From Alphaproteobacteria bacterium (GTDB lineage Bacteria; Pseudomonadota; Alphaproteobacteria; Micropepsales; Micropepsaceae): 64,000 nucleotides of DNA. Position numbers and translations under genes: made by a program. Location of the stretch: contig CANJIS010000004.1 in NCBI GenBank assembly GCA_947474565.1, positions 1-64,000 of the forward strand. The letters run 5' to 3'. Position 1 is the stretch's first letter. Each line of letters begins with the position of its first letter. Under the pieces are notes generated by a model. It ran no database searches, was not told the DNA's origin, and saw only the letters and a list, made by a program, of their open reading frames with translations. Shown here in pieces: positions 23,929-32,526 of this stretch.

Positions 23929-24845
23929 GCTTGGCGCCCGCACAGTTTGCGCAATTGAACCGGTTGATCGACCTGCAGCTCGAGGTTTTCCCTGAGCATC
24001 GCGGCTTTCTCACAAAGCGATTCGCCGATAGCGATGCCGCGCATCTGGATTTCTGCGAACAGCTTTCCGGCAATGTCTTCAAGATCGCGGGCAGTGATAT
24101 CCGCCGCATCGTGGAAGATTATCGCTGGCTGTCGGACATGGTGCTGGAAGAAGAGTTGTTCTTCCGCCGTGAAGGGCGCTATCGGCTGTCGAAATTCTCC
24201 GACGCCCTGGAACAGGTCTATGCCAACACCCCGTTCATGGCCAAATACATGAACGGCCTTCTGGCCTCCCAGCTCTGGTGGCGCAATCACACCGAAGTGC
24301 TGCGCTATTTCCGCGATGGTTTCCTGCCCGGTAACAGGCAAGGCTTCACCCATCTGGAAGTGGGGCCGGGGCATGGATTGTTTCTAGGCCTGGCCGCCGC
24401 TGCGCCCAATGGCGCCAGCGCCGAAGGTTGGGACATCAGCGCCGCCAGTCTGGAAAATACCCGCGCTGCGCTGTCCGCCATGGGCGCGTCTGCCGGCATC
24501 GCGCTCAAGGAAGTGAATATTTTCACCGCGCCGGAAGGCCAATTTGATTCCATCACATTTTCCGAAGTGCTGGAGCATCTGGAAGAGCCTTTGGCCGCGT
24601 TGAAAATTCTGCGCGGCCTGCTGAAGCCCGGTGGCCGCATCTTCGTCAATGCCCCCGTCAATTCGCCCGCGCCCGACCATCTTTATCTGTTCCGCACCCC
24701 GGAAGAGGTGCGCGACATGGTGGCGGCGGCGGGGTTCGAGATCGTTGATACGTTATACGCCCCGCCCTCGGGCGCCGGCCTGGACAAGGCGCGGCGGCAG
24801 GAGCTCAGCATTTCGGCGGCGGTTATCGCCAAAAAATCCAGCTAG
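23925..24845 (+). CDS. Class I SAM-dependent methyltransferase
   Basis: 306 residues. The first 135 are helical and unrecognised (FPEHRGFLTKRF, YRWLSDMVLEEE). The rest is a Rossmann methyltransferase: motif I HLEVGPGHGLFLGLA, motif II WDISAASLENTRAAL, motif IV FDSITFSEVLEHLEEP and post-motif LLKPGGRIFVNAPVN. Placed between the VOC and ACP genes with a 4-base overlap upstream, it may O-methylate an ACP-bound hydroxyacid as FkbG does, or a sugar. The substrate cannot be read from the sequence. Confidence 0.85.
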   Translation: MSLAPAQFAQLNRLIDLQLEVFPEHRGFLTKRFADSDAAHLDFCEQLSGNVFKIAGSDIRRIVEDYRWLSDMVLEEELFFRREGRYRLSKFSDALEQVYANTPFMAKYMNGLLASQLWWRNHTEVLRYFRDGFLPGNRQGFTHLEVGPGHGLFLGLAAAAPNGASAEGWDISAASLENTRAALSAMGASAGIALKEVNIFTAPEGQFDSITFSEVLEHLEEPLAALKILRGLLKPGGRIFVNAPVNSPAPDHLYLFRTPEEVRDMVAAAGFEIVDTLYAPPSGAGLDKARRQELSISAAVIAKKSS

Positions 24846-24853
24846 GAAGCAGC

Positions 24854-25096
24854 ATGTCCACAATCGATAAAGTCACTGACATCATGCGCGATCTGTTCGA
24901 GGATTATTCCGGCCCGATCACGCCCGCCATCGCTGCCAAAGACGTGCCCGACTGGGACAGCCTGGCGCATGTGAAATTGATGGTGCAGGTGGAGCGCGCT
25001 TTCGGCATTCGCTTTGAAGCGCGTGAAGTCAGCCAGCCGCAGAATGTCGGCGAGCTGGTGGCGTTGATCGACCAGAAGCTGGCTGCCAAGGGATAA
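24854..25096 (+). CDS. Acyl carrier protein (dedicated)
   Basis: 80 residues with the phosphopantetheine site at Ser36 in PDWDSLAHVKLM and the four-helix ACP pattern. It is not the fatty-acid AcpP (which has DSLDTVE) but the type that pairs with FkbH. Its stop TAA directly abuts the ATG of the FkbH gene (TAAATG). It presumably carries a glyceryl or related short acyl group loaded by FkbH. Confidence 0.92.
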   Translation: MSTIDKVTDIMRDLFEDYSGPITPAIAAKDVPDWDSLAHVKLMVQVERAFGIRFEAREVSQPQNVGELVALIDQKLAAKG

Positions 25097-26971
25097 ATGA
25101 CCCACTCGGTTCGCGATCTGCCCTGGCTGGCGCCCGCACCGGACGATATCCGCGAGCGCATTCGCGCTGTGGCGAACAATTCCAGGCCCGGCGCGGATAT
25201 TCAGTTTCTCGCCTCGCATCGGCTGGAGCCGCAACTGGCGGCGAATCTGGGCAAGCAGATCGCCAAGGCCCGCAACGATCAGCGCCCGCTTTCGCCTTTG
25301 TCGGATTTCCAATTGGGCGTACTGGCCGGCGCCACCTTCGATCTGCTGGCCGAACAGATTCCCGCTGCCGCCGCCCGTCATGGCGTGGCGGCGGAACTGA
25401 TCCTGGCGGATTACGCCCAGGTGATGCAGGCGGCGATCGATCCCAATTCCTCCATCGCTCGTGCCAGGCCGGATGTGGTGCTGGTGGCGGTGGATCATCA
25501 TTGGTTGGGTCTGGATCACGATCTGGGTGATCCCGCGTCGCGGCTGTCCGCTGCGTTGGCACAGCTGCGGACCATCGTCGAAGGCATCCGGCGGAATGCG
25601 GGCGCACCGGCGATCCTGCAGACGGTGGCAACGCCACCCGGGTCTTTGTTCGGCAGTTTCGACCGCGCCCATTCCGGCAGTCTCCGCGCGCTGATTGACG
25701 CGTTCAACACCGGGCTGGCCGAACTGGCGCGCGAGAGCGGCAGTTATATTCTGGATGCCGCCTCACTGGCCGAGCGCATCGGCACCGATGCCTGGTTCGA
25801 TCCGGTGCAGCATTTTGCCTACAAGCTGCCATTCGCCGCCGAATGCGCCCCTGCCTATGCCGATCTTCTGGGCCGCCTGCTGGGCGCCATCCGCGGCAAG
25901 GCCCGCAAGTGCCTGGTGCTGGATCTCGATAACACGCTGTGGGGCGGCGTCATCGGTGATGACGGCATGGAAGGCATTGTCGTGGGGCAGGGCAATGCAG
26001 TGGGCGAGGCGCATCTGGCGCTTCAGCGTTATGCCAAAACCTTGCGCGCGCGCGGTGTCATTCTGGCGGTGTCGTCCAAGAATGAAGATGCGGCGGCGCG
26101 CCAGCCGTTCCGCGATCATCCCGACATACTGCTGTCCGAAAGCGACATCGCTGTCTTTCAGGCCAACTGGCTGGACAAGGCGTCCAACCTCGAGGCCATC
26201 GCCAAAACACTGAATATCGGGCTCGACGCCCTGGTTCTGCTCGATGACAACCCGGCCGAGCGGGCGCAGCTTCGCGCCGCGCTTCCCATGGTGGCGGTGC
26301 CGGAACTGCCCGCCGATCCCAGCTGGTTTGCTTGGTACCTGTCATCCGCCGGTTATTTCGAGGCGGTGAGTTTTTCTTCCGAAGATGCCGCCCGCTCGGC
26401 TTCCTATGCTGCCGATGCTGCGCGCGCCGATGTAAAGTCGTCTTCGCGCGATCTCGGCGATTATCTGTCCTCACTCCAGATGCGGCTCGCCTGCACGGCT
26501 TTCGACGGCGTGGGCCGTGCCCGCATTGCCCAGCTGATCAACAAGTCCAATCAGTTCAATCTCACCACCCGCCGCTACACCGAAGCAGAAATGGCCGCTC
26601 TGCCGCCGGATGTCTTCACCGCCCAGGTGCGCCTCTCCGACCGCTTCGGCGATCTGGGCATGATCGGGGTGTTGATCGCCCGTCCCCTCAGCCACAAGGG
26701 CGAATCCGCCTGGGATATCGATAGCTGGCTGATGAGCTGCCGGGTGCTGGGACGCCGGGTGGAAGAAGCCATGCTGGCGCATATCGCCGGGGCCGCGAAA
26801 GACGCGGGCATTCGCACACTTATTGGCCGCTATCTGCCCACGGCCAAAAATCCGATGGTGGCGGATCATTACACCAAGCTGGGTTTCACCGAGATCGCCA
26901 AGGACAGCAATGGCGCGTCTTATGCGCTGGACCTCGCGGATTACGCGCCGCCGCCGCTACCGTTTCTCTGA
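25097..26971 (+). CDS. FkbH-like protein (HAD-IIIC phosphatase with GNAT domain)
   Basis: 624 residues in three parts: an N-terminal SGNH-like region (about 35-255, LGVLAGATFDLL, DVVLVAVDHHWLG), a HAD-IIIC domain with catalytic Asp276/Asp278 in LVLDLDNTLWGGVIGDDG, then VSSKNED and LVLLDDNPAERAQ, and a C-terminal GNAT-like domain (FGDLGMIGVLI, SCRVLGRRVEEAML, NPMVADHYTKLGF). FkbH enzymes take 1,3-bisphosphoglycerate, remove phosphate and load glyceryl onto an ACP. The ACP gene is immediately upstream. Its 3' end overlaps the convergent SGNH gene by 15 bases. Confidence 0.92.
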   Translation: MTHSVRDLPWLAPAPDDIRERIRAVANNSRPGADIQFLASHRLEPQLAANLGKQIAKARNDQRPLSPLSDFQLGVLAGATFDLLAEQIPAAAARHGVAAELILADYAQVMQAAIDPNSSIARARPDVVLVAVDHHWLGLDHDLGDPASRLSAALAQLRTIVEGIRRNAGAPAILQTVATPPGSLFGSFDRAHSGSLRALIDAFNTGLAELARESGSYILDAASLAERIGTDAWFDPVQHFAYKLPFAAECAPAYADLLGRLLGAIRGKARKCLVLDLDNTLWGGVIGDDGMEGIVVGQGNAVGEAHLALQRYAKTLRARGVILAVSSKNEDAAARQPFRDHPDILLSESDIAVFQANWLDKASNLEAIAKTLNIGLDALVLLDDNPAERAQLRAALPMVAVPELPADPSWFAWYLSSAGYFEAVSFSSEDAARSASYAADAARADVKSSSRDLGDYLSSLQMRLACTAFDGVGRARIAQLINKSNQFNLTTRRYTEAEMAALPPDVFTAQVRLSDRFGDLGMIGVLIARPLSHKGESAWDIDSWLMSCRVLGRRVEEAMLAHIAGAAKDAGIRTLIGRYLPTAKNPMVADHYTKLGFTEIAKDSNGASYALDLADYAPPPLPFL

Positions 26972-28060
26972 GCGCCAGACTTTGTCTTCCTGAATCATCT
27001 GCCCGATACGGCTTTCCGCGAAGGGGTCGCCGGTCAGGTCCGCGTCTGACGCCAGGCCGCTTGTTCCAAGCATGATGCCGGTCAGCACCGTGCCGATGCG
27101 GGGCGTGAAATGCACCAGATCGATATAGTCCGGATAGACACCGCTGCTGTCCGGTTTTTCGCCGGTGATATTGTCCAACGTCATGAAATCGAACAGCGAG
27201 GCCTTGCCCCGGCAGGTCTGGTTATGGGCGCGCACATCTGCCAGCACCGCCAGCTTGAAATTGATCAGGCCTTCCGCGTCATTAGCGAAGTAACGGTCCA
27301 CCACCGCGAAATGCTCAGGCGGAAAAAACAGGTAAAGATGGATCGGTTTGCTGCACACCGCATCCAGCGCGCCCCGCAGCTGTTCCCGCTGCCAATCGCT
27401 CAGGCTGTAAGAGCGCCCCGCCCGGCGCTCCATGTCGCGGGCAAAGCTGGCTTTGGTCATATGGGAATAAGCACTGAAGATATCCGGCCGGTCCTTCGCG
27501 GTTTCGTTCCGCTTCAACCGCGCCAACATATAGAGCCCCGTGGCATGCATGCCGGTGGCGCCGCCGGAAAGATAGCGCGTGGTGAAAAGCCATAGCGGCC
27601 GCCGCGGTGTCGGCGTGCCGTCCGGCGTCACCGACAGGCGCAACTCGTCAAAGCCGCCGGTCGTGGGCTGGGCAATGCTGCCGCCGGCGAAGCTGTTGGC
27701 GCTGACGAAGATATTGCGCACCTGCGGCTGCGCGGCGGCGTCCTGCACCATCCGGCGCGTCTCATACGCCGTGACACTGGAAAAGCCGTAATTGAAGGCG
27801 TGAACATTATAGGTGCGGTTGATCAGAACCGGATCAAAGCCCTGGCGGATATCGCTGGTGCCGATGAACACCGCGTCAGGCTTGATGCTGTCCAGCCAGG
27901 CCGGCTTTAGCACCCGCTCAAAGCCGGACACGGTCTGAAAGCTTGGCCCCGCCGGGTGGGTGAGAATGTAGCGATCCGCCCAGGCGTTGAACCCGGCGAT
28001 GGCGATCACTGCCCCCGTCACCGTTGCCAGAAACCAGATGAGGTAGGTTTTCGCGCCCAT
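26957..28060 (-). CDS. AlgJ/AlgX-like membrane-anchored SGNH protein, partner of MBOAT
   Basis: 367 residues: an N-terminal membrane anchor (TYLIWFLATVTGAVIAIAGF) and a periplasmic domain with SGNH/alginate O-acetylase-type features (PDAVFIGTSDIRQGFDP with Ser, NYGFSSVTAYETRRMV, VSANSFAGG, DLVHFTPRIG with the catalytic-type His). It starts 2 bases after the MBOAT stop, so the two are one operon. In alginate and related systems such proteins complete or direct transfer of acyl groups delivered by MBOAT to exported polysaccharide. The start is ATG 28060. Confidence 0.8.
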   Translation of the reverse strand: MGAKTYLIWFLATVTGAVIAIAGFNAWADRYILTHPAGPSFQTVSGFERVLKPAWLDSIKPDAVFIGTSDIRQGFDPVLINRTYNVHAFNYGFSSVTAYETRRMVQDAAAQPQVRNIFVSANSFAGGSIAQPTTGGFDELRLSVTPDGTPTPRRPLWLFTTRYLSGGATGMHATGLYMLARLKRNETAKDRPDIFSAYSHMTKASFARDMERRAGRSYSLSDWQREQLRGALDAVCSKPIHLYLFFPPEHFAVVDRYFANDAEGLINFKLAVLADVRAHNQTCRGKASLFDFMTLDNITGEKPDSSGVYPDYIDLVHFTPRIGTVLTGIMLGTSGLASDADLTGDPFAESRIGQMIQEDKVWRSEKR

Positions 28061-28062
28061 GG

Positions 28063-29574
28063 TCAGAACTGAAAATAGATGAAGGGACTGAGATTGGAGA
28101 GGGCAAGCAACGCGGCGATGCAGACCAGCCCGAACAGCACCGCGCTTTGGCGGCTGGGCACCCAGGCGCAGCGGCCGATGTCCCGCACGGGAATGGCATT
28201 GGCCGCAGGCTCCAGCGCGGGGCGCATGCGCCAGGTAATTTCCATGCTGTTGGGCGCGGCCCAGGTCAGCAGAGCCAGGGTGACAAGAGCGGCCACCGCC
28301 AGATACGAGAAGGTGATCAGATTGGCGGCATGGTTCAGGCCCAGCATGCCTGTATAGATGCTGAGCACGGCCGGCAGGGTGCCGGCGCGAAACACCACAT
28401 CTGAAATCACCACCGCGAAGAAAGTCAGCGCCACTGCGGCAGCATGGGTGATGGGGCTCGGCGCGCTCTTTTTCTTTTTGCGCCACAACCGCCAGGCTTC
28501 GTTGATGGTGATGTAGAAGCCATGCATCAGCCCGAACACGGCGAAATTCCAGCCCGCACCGTGCCACAGCCCGATCAGCATGAACACGAACAGCAGGGGC
28601 AGGGCGCCGGAAAACAGAAAGCCGCTCCAGCGGCCCAGATCGAGAGCGATGGATTTGCGCGCCAGCATGATCGCCATCGGCGTGTAGAGATAATCGAAAA
28701 TGAATTTCTGCAGCGTGACGTGCCAGCGCCGCCAGAATTCGACAATGCTGGCCGCCTTGTAAGGCGAGTTGAAATTCAGCGGCAAGCGGATGCCGAACAG
28801 CAGCGATGAGCCCAGTGCCATGTCGGAATAGGCGGAGAAATCGAAATAGACCTGGAACACGAAAAACAAAGCGCCCAGCCAGGCATCGCTGGTGCCCACT
28901 GCGCCATGGGCGGCTGCGGAAAAGACAATGTCGCTATAGGGCGCCAGATTGTCGGCGATCAGCGTCTTCTTCGCCAGGCCGATGGTGAACAGGGTCGATC
29001 CAGTGGCGATGTCGCTGGCGCGGGCCTCATTGTCGCGTTCGGCATGAAATTGCGGGATCAGATCGTTGTGGCGAATGATCGGGCCCGCGATCAAATGCGG
29101 GAAGTAGGCAACGAACAGGGCGTAATCCAGCGGGGTGTAGCGCGGCGCCATGCCGGATGCGGCATCCGCCAGGTAGCTGATCTGCTCAAAGGTGAAAAAG
29201 GAAATCGCCAGCGGCAGGAAGATGGCGGGAATGGGCAGGTGCGATCCGGCCAGCAGATCGAATGTGCCCACCAGCATGGCGGCGTATTTGAAGAAACACA
29301 GCAAGCCCAGATTGAACGTCAGCCCCAGCACCAGGGGCGCGCGCGTGGAGCGCTGCTGCTCGCGGCGCGCCGTCAGTGCGCTGCCGATCAGGTAATTGAC
29401 GGCGGTTGAACCCACCAGCAGCACGAGGAAATCGGTGCGCCACCAGGCGTAGAAAAAATAGGACAGCAGCAAAAGAAAAGGCCGCCGCGCCGCCGGAAAT
29501 TTCTTTTCCAGCACCACATAAAACAGAACCGATAAAACGATGAAGGGAATGTAAGGGTAGGAATTAAACAGCAT
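28063..29574 (-). CDS. MBOAT-family O-acyltransferase (AlgI-like)
   Basis: 503 residues with about 11 membrane helices. N-terminal MLFNSYPYIPFIVLSVLFYV is typical of AlgI-type proteins (quoted MLFNSYPYIPFIVL). Active-site region: LPLNFNSPYKAASIVEFWRRWHVTL and the invariant His in LIGLWHGAGWNFAVFG. It moves an acyl group across the inner membrane to a surface glycan. Together with its SGNH partner it converges on the ACP-FkbH operon. Confidence 0.92.
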   Translation of the reverse strand: MLFNSYPYIPFIVLSVLFYVVLEKKFPAARRPFLLLLSYFFYAWWRTDFLVLLVGSTAVNYLIGSALTARREQQRSTRAPLVLGLTFNLGLLCFFKYAAMLVGTFDLLAGSHLPIPAIFLPLAISFFTFEQISYLADAASGMAPRYTPLDYALFVAYFPHLIAGPIIRHNDLIPQFHAERDNEARASDIATGSTLFTIGLAKKTLIADNLAPYSDIVFSAAAHGAVGTSDAWLGALFFVFQVYFDFSAYSDMALGSSLLFGIRLPLNFNSPYKAASIVEFWRRWHVTLQKFIFDYLYTPMAIMLARKSIALDLGRWSGFLFSGALPLLFVFMLIGLWHGAGWNFAVFGLMHGFYITINEAWRLWRKKKKSAPSPITHAAAVALTFFAVVISDVVFRAGTLPAVLSIYTGMLGLNHAANLITFSYLAVAALVTLALLTWAAPNSMEITWRMRPALEPAANAIPVRDIGRCAWVPSRQSAVLFGLVCIAALLALSNLSPFIYFQF

Positions 29575-29619
29575 GGTTTCGAGGCTTAAAGCGCCTCATT
29601 CCCGCTGTCCAGCGGCGCC

Positions 29620-30213
29620 CTATTTCTCGTCCGCCGCCAGCGACAAGCTTTGCTGCATGCGGGTGACCAGAGGGCTCCATCGCGAGGCATAGGCCGTCAC
29701 CGCGCCATCCTGGTCGTCAAAGGCATTGATGCAGACCAGTTGATAGAAGTTCTTTTTGCCGGCCACCACATGCATGGTCAGCACCCGGCCCGCCGCTTCC
29801 TGGCCCTCTTCGGTATAGGCGGTCAGGCAGGTGGCGCTGGGCAAGCCGTCGGTCTGACCGGCGACCGGGGTGCCACGCTGTTGCTTGCTGACGCCGGGCC
29901 CGGTCATCTTGCAGAAATCGCCCATGTCGCCCTTGGCCAGGCTCGACGCCAGGGTCTCTCGGGGCAGGTCGGTGGAATAGGGTGCGCGCTGCAACTGGCA
30001 ATTCAGGGTGCCGGGAGCACCGGCGCTGAGGCCGAACCCCATCATGACATCCTTGGGCGCGTCCGGGCCGGGCATGACGCGGCCGGCCACCATGGCCGGT
30101 ACGTCCATCGCGAAGCCGCCGCCCAGATCGATCTGGACCCAGGAAATTTCATCCTGCGCCAGCGCTTCGCCGGCAAGCAGCAATCCTGTCACGGCTAACA
30201 CAGCGGTTCGCAT
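29620..30213 (-). CDS. Secreted hypothetical protein
   Basis: 197 residues with a Sec signal peptide (TAVLAVTGLLLAGEALA). The mature part has several cysteines (LNCQLQR, DFCKMTG, ATCLTAY, LVCINAF) likely forming disulfides, and a C-terminal amphipathic stretch (WSPLVTRMQQSLSL). ATG at 30213 is chosen since GGAGAG lies 7 bases upstream. Family and function not recognised. Confidence 0.75.
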   Translation of the reverse strand: MRTAVLAVTGLLLAGEALAQDEISWVQIDLGGGFAMDVPAMVAGRVMPGPDAPKDVMMGFGLSAGAPGTLNCQLQRAPYSTDLPRETLASSLAKGDMGDFCKMTGPGVSKQQRGTPVAGQTDGLPSATCLTAYTEEGQEAAGRVLTMHVVAGKKNFYQLVCINAFDDQDGAVTAYASRWSPLVTRMQQSLSLAADEK

Positions 30214-30295
30214 GGCACTCTCCACGGGCGATGGCTGGTTTATCGCCTGGCCCCGGACTTGTCACGAACGGGCCCGGGTCCGATAAAGGCGCGGC

Positions 30296-31018
30296 ATGAA
30301 GAAAATTATGCTCAATTACGCGGACCGCAGGTTTTTGCAGTCGCAAAAGCTGAACGCACAGACCGGGCTTGGGATTGGCGGGTTCGATACCGCGATCACG
30401 CTCGGGCGGCAAAACCTGGACGCGGAATTTTGTGACCGCAATCAGTTTCTCCTCAGCCAGCCCCGGGGCGCCGGCTACTGGGTTTGGAAGCCCTATATTA
30501 TTCTCCAGACGCTGCGCCACGCGATGCAGGATGACGACGTGCTGTTCTACAGCGACAGCGGCGCTCACTTTCTGCAAAATGCCGGGCCTTATCTGGATGT
30601 TTGCCGGAGCAATCGCGAAAAGCCGGTGCTGCTGTTTTCGCTGGCCGCCAACATGATCAACCGCAATTGGACCAAGCGCGATTGTTTTCACTATATGGAT
30701 TTGGACAGGCCGCCTTACCTTGATCAGCCGCAGATATTGAGCGGTTACATCGTTTGTGGAAAAAACAGCTATACGATGGACTTCTTTGCCCAATGGCTGC
30801 GTTACGCCCAGGATGAGCGCCTGGTGACCGATATGCGAAATCAATGCGGGCTTCCCAACTATCCCGGCTTTGTCGCGCATCGCCACGATCAAAGCATTCT
30901 CAGCCTGCTGGGTAGAAGAGAAGACGTGACGGTGGCGGGCGATCCTTCCCAGTGGGGAAATGACTATCGCTCGTCCGAGTTGCCGCAGATAATCGCTTGC
31001 ACCAGAAACCCCGCTTAA
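30296..31018 (+). CDS. Putative glycosyltransferase (GYWVWKP family)
   Basis: 240 residues with no signal or membrane segment. The motif QPRGAGYWVWKPYIILQTL followed by VLFYSDSGAHF is typical of a family of polysaccharide-related glycosyltransferases; YSDSGA may supply a D-x-D-like metal site. Further on, HRHDQSILSLL resembles the D-Q-S/A motif near the acceptor site. A Shine-Dalgarno AAAGGCG precedes the ATG. It lies 13 bases before a GT10 fucosyltransferase gene, so both likely act on the same glycan. Confidence 0.65.
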   Translation: MKKIMLNYADRRFLQSQKLNAQTGLGIGGFDTAITLGRQNLDAEFCDRNQFLLSQPRGAGYWVWKPYIILQTLRHAMQDDDVLFYSDSGAHFLQNAGPYLDVCRSNREKPVLLFSLAANMINRNWTKRDCFHYMDLDRPPYLDQPQILSGYIVCGKNSYTMDFFAQWLRYAQDERLVTDMRNQCGLPNYPGFVAHRHDQSILSLLGRREDVTVAGDPSQWGNDYRSSELPQIIACTRNPA

Positions 31019-31031
31019 CGCGAGCCGGCTT

Positions 31032-31940
31032 ATGATCGTGGTTCAGAAACCGAAGCTTGTCGTCGGATTTGCCGATTCCTGGGGCGGAATGGACAAGTTC
31101 TTCATCAGCATCCTGTCCGAGCGTTACGAGGTCATCCGCAATGATGCCCAGCCGGATTATCTGTTTTTTTCCGATGAAATGTTCGGAACGTCAAACCGGC
31201 TCTATGACGGCAAGAAGAACGTCAAGATATTTTATACCGGCGAAAATGTCCGCCCCGATTCCAACCGGTTCAAATTCCATCGCGCGATTAGCTTCGATTA
31301 CATCGACGAAGATTGGCACTTCCGGCTGCCGCTCTATGTCATCGATTACTGGATGATGGTCCATATGCACGGCATGAAAACCATCGCAGATGTACAGCAG
31401 CGCCGGACGGGCGCCGGGAAAGATAAATTCTGCTGTTTTATTTCCGGCAATCCCGCCAGCAAAAAGCGCAACGATCTTTTCGCCGCGCTGAATGCTTACA
31501 AGAAAGTGGATGCGGCCGGCCCCCTGTTCAACAATATCGGCCATGTTCTGCCACGGGGGCTGGATGCGGCAAAAACCAAGGACGATTTCATGCAGGGCTA
31601 TAAGTTCAATCTATGCCCGGAAAATTCGTCCTACCCCGGGTACGTCACAGAAAAACTGTTCCACGCTTTTTATTCTGGAACGGTGCCCATCTATTGGGGT
31701 GATCCTTCCGCCAATTCCATTTTCAATTCCCGGGCGATGGTAAGCTGGCACGATTATCTCAGCGATGAGGCGCTGGTGCGCCGTGTCATGGAATTGGATG
31801 CCGATCCGGCCAAATATGCCGAGGTCATTTCGCAGCCCATCTTCAACAACGGCAACACCGACAAGCATATGGACCCGTCCAGGTTTCTGGACTGGTTCCG
31901 CGACCATGTGCATGGCGTGTTTGCAGCACGGTTGGGGTGA
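31032..31940 (+). CDS. GT10-family fucosyltransferase-like glycosyltransferase
   Basis: 302 residues. The C-terminal half has the GT10 signature: YKFNLCPENSSYPGYVTEKL, FHAFYSGTVPIYWGDPS and AMVSWHDY. This is the GDP-fucose-binding core of alpha-1,3/4-fucosyltransferases. The N-terminal half has KIFYTGENVRPD, also conserved in the family. The natural donor may be GDP-fucose or another GDP-sugar; no GDP-fucose synthesis genes are in the window. It is probably co-transcribed with the preceding gene. Confidence 0.85.
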   Translation: MIVVQKPKLVVGFADSWGGMDKFFISILSERYEVIRNDAQPDYLFFSDEMFGTSNRLYDGKKNVKIFYTGENVRPDSNRFKFHRAISFDYIDEDWHFRLPLYVIDYWMMVHMHGMKTIADVQQRRTGAGKDKFCCFISGNPASKKRNDLFAALNAYKKVDAAGPLFNNIGHVLPRGLDAAKTKDDFMQGYKFNLCPENSSYPGYVTEKLFHAFYSGTVPIYWGDPSANSIFNSRAMVSWHDYLSDEALVRRVMELDADPAKYAEVISQPIFNNGNTDKHMDPSRFLDWFRDHVHGVFAARLG

Positions 31941-31949
31941 AGCCGCCGG

Positions 31950-32144
31950 CTATTTGCGCGCGCGGGTCGCGGCCTTTTGGGCAACTATAAGAGCCTTCGC
32001 GTGCGCCTCGCTGGCCAAGATGTGCTTCTTGACCGCCGCGTCGTGTGCGGATGTTCCCTGGGCCATCTTCATTTCCCTATGCGCGGTCGCTCGCTCTGCT
32101 GCGCGCTTGTCCACTTCGATGTCTTCCGGGCTTTTATCGGTCAT
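31950..32144 (-). CDS. Small hypothetical protein, Ala/Lys-rich
   Basis: 64 residues, helical and charged (VDKRAAERATAHREMKMA, AKALIVAQKAATRARK), with no cysteine, signal or membrane segment. A strong GGAGGAAA Shine-Dalgarno supports translation. It is convergent with the fucosyltransferase gene. No family recognised. Confidence 0.6.
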   Translation of the reverse strand: MTDKSPEDIEVDKRAAERATAHREMKMAQGTSAHDAAVKKHILASEAHAKALIVAQKAATRARK

Positions 32145-32338
32145 TTCAATTTCCTCCAGCTTGGACAGACCCTATCGCGTTCACGGGGCGCTGTCTGTCG
32201 GCGACTGCAGCGATGCGAAATGGCGGGATAAGACTCTGCGTATGCGAGAAATGTTTGCTGCCCGCCTGCGCCCCTGCGCGCGCCGCGGTCGGCCTACGCT
32301 GACGCTCAGGCCGCGGATTCCCGCGGCGCAGCTACGGG

Positions 32339-32419
32339 CGCTTGGCTCCACCATTTTCGCCCGCGCGGAGCGTGAGGATAGGGCTGTGTGGGTGAAGGCG
32401 AAAATGGTGGAGCCAAGCG
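32339..32419. repeat. 23-bp inverted repeat of the tRNA-Ala 3' end
   Basis: The last bases of tRNA-Ala including CCA plus 9 bases of trailer (32397-32419, minus sense) recur as a perfect 23-base inverted copy at 32339-32361, separated by 35 bases. Both copies contain GGCTCCACCATTTTCGCC. In a minus-strand transcript the trailer would pair with the tRNA acceptor and T-arm 3' strand. No integrase gene is near. Confidence 0.85.
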
Positions 32420-32480
32420 GGATCGAACCGCTGACCTCCTGCATGCCATGCAGGCGCTCTCCCAGCTGAGCTATGGCCCC
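32405..32480 (-). tRNA. tRNA-Ala (anticodon GGC)
   Basis: 76 bases with encoded CCA. Acceptor stem GGGGCCA/TGGCTCC, D-arm AGCTCAGCTGGGAGAGC, anticodon stem CCTGC/GCAGG around loop ATGGCAT (anticodon GGC) and T-arm GGTTCGATCC. It decodes GCC and GCU. No upstream rRNA genes are present. Confidence 0.97.
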
Positions 32481-32526
32481 GTACCATGATCGGGCCGTTC
32501 TGGTGACGGCCCGGCGTCTATAAGGA

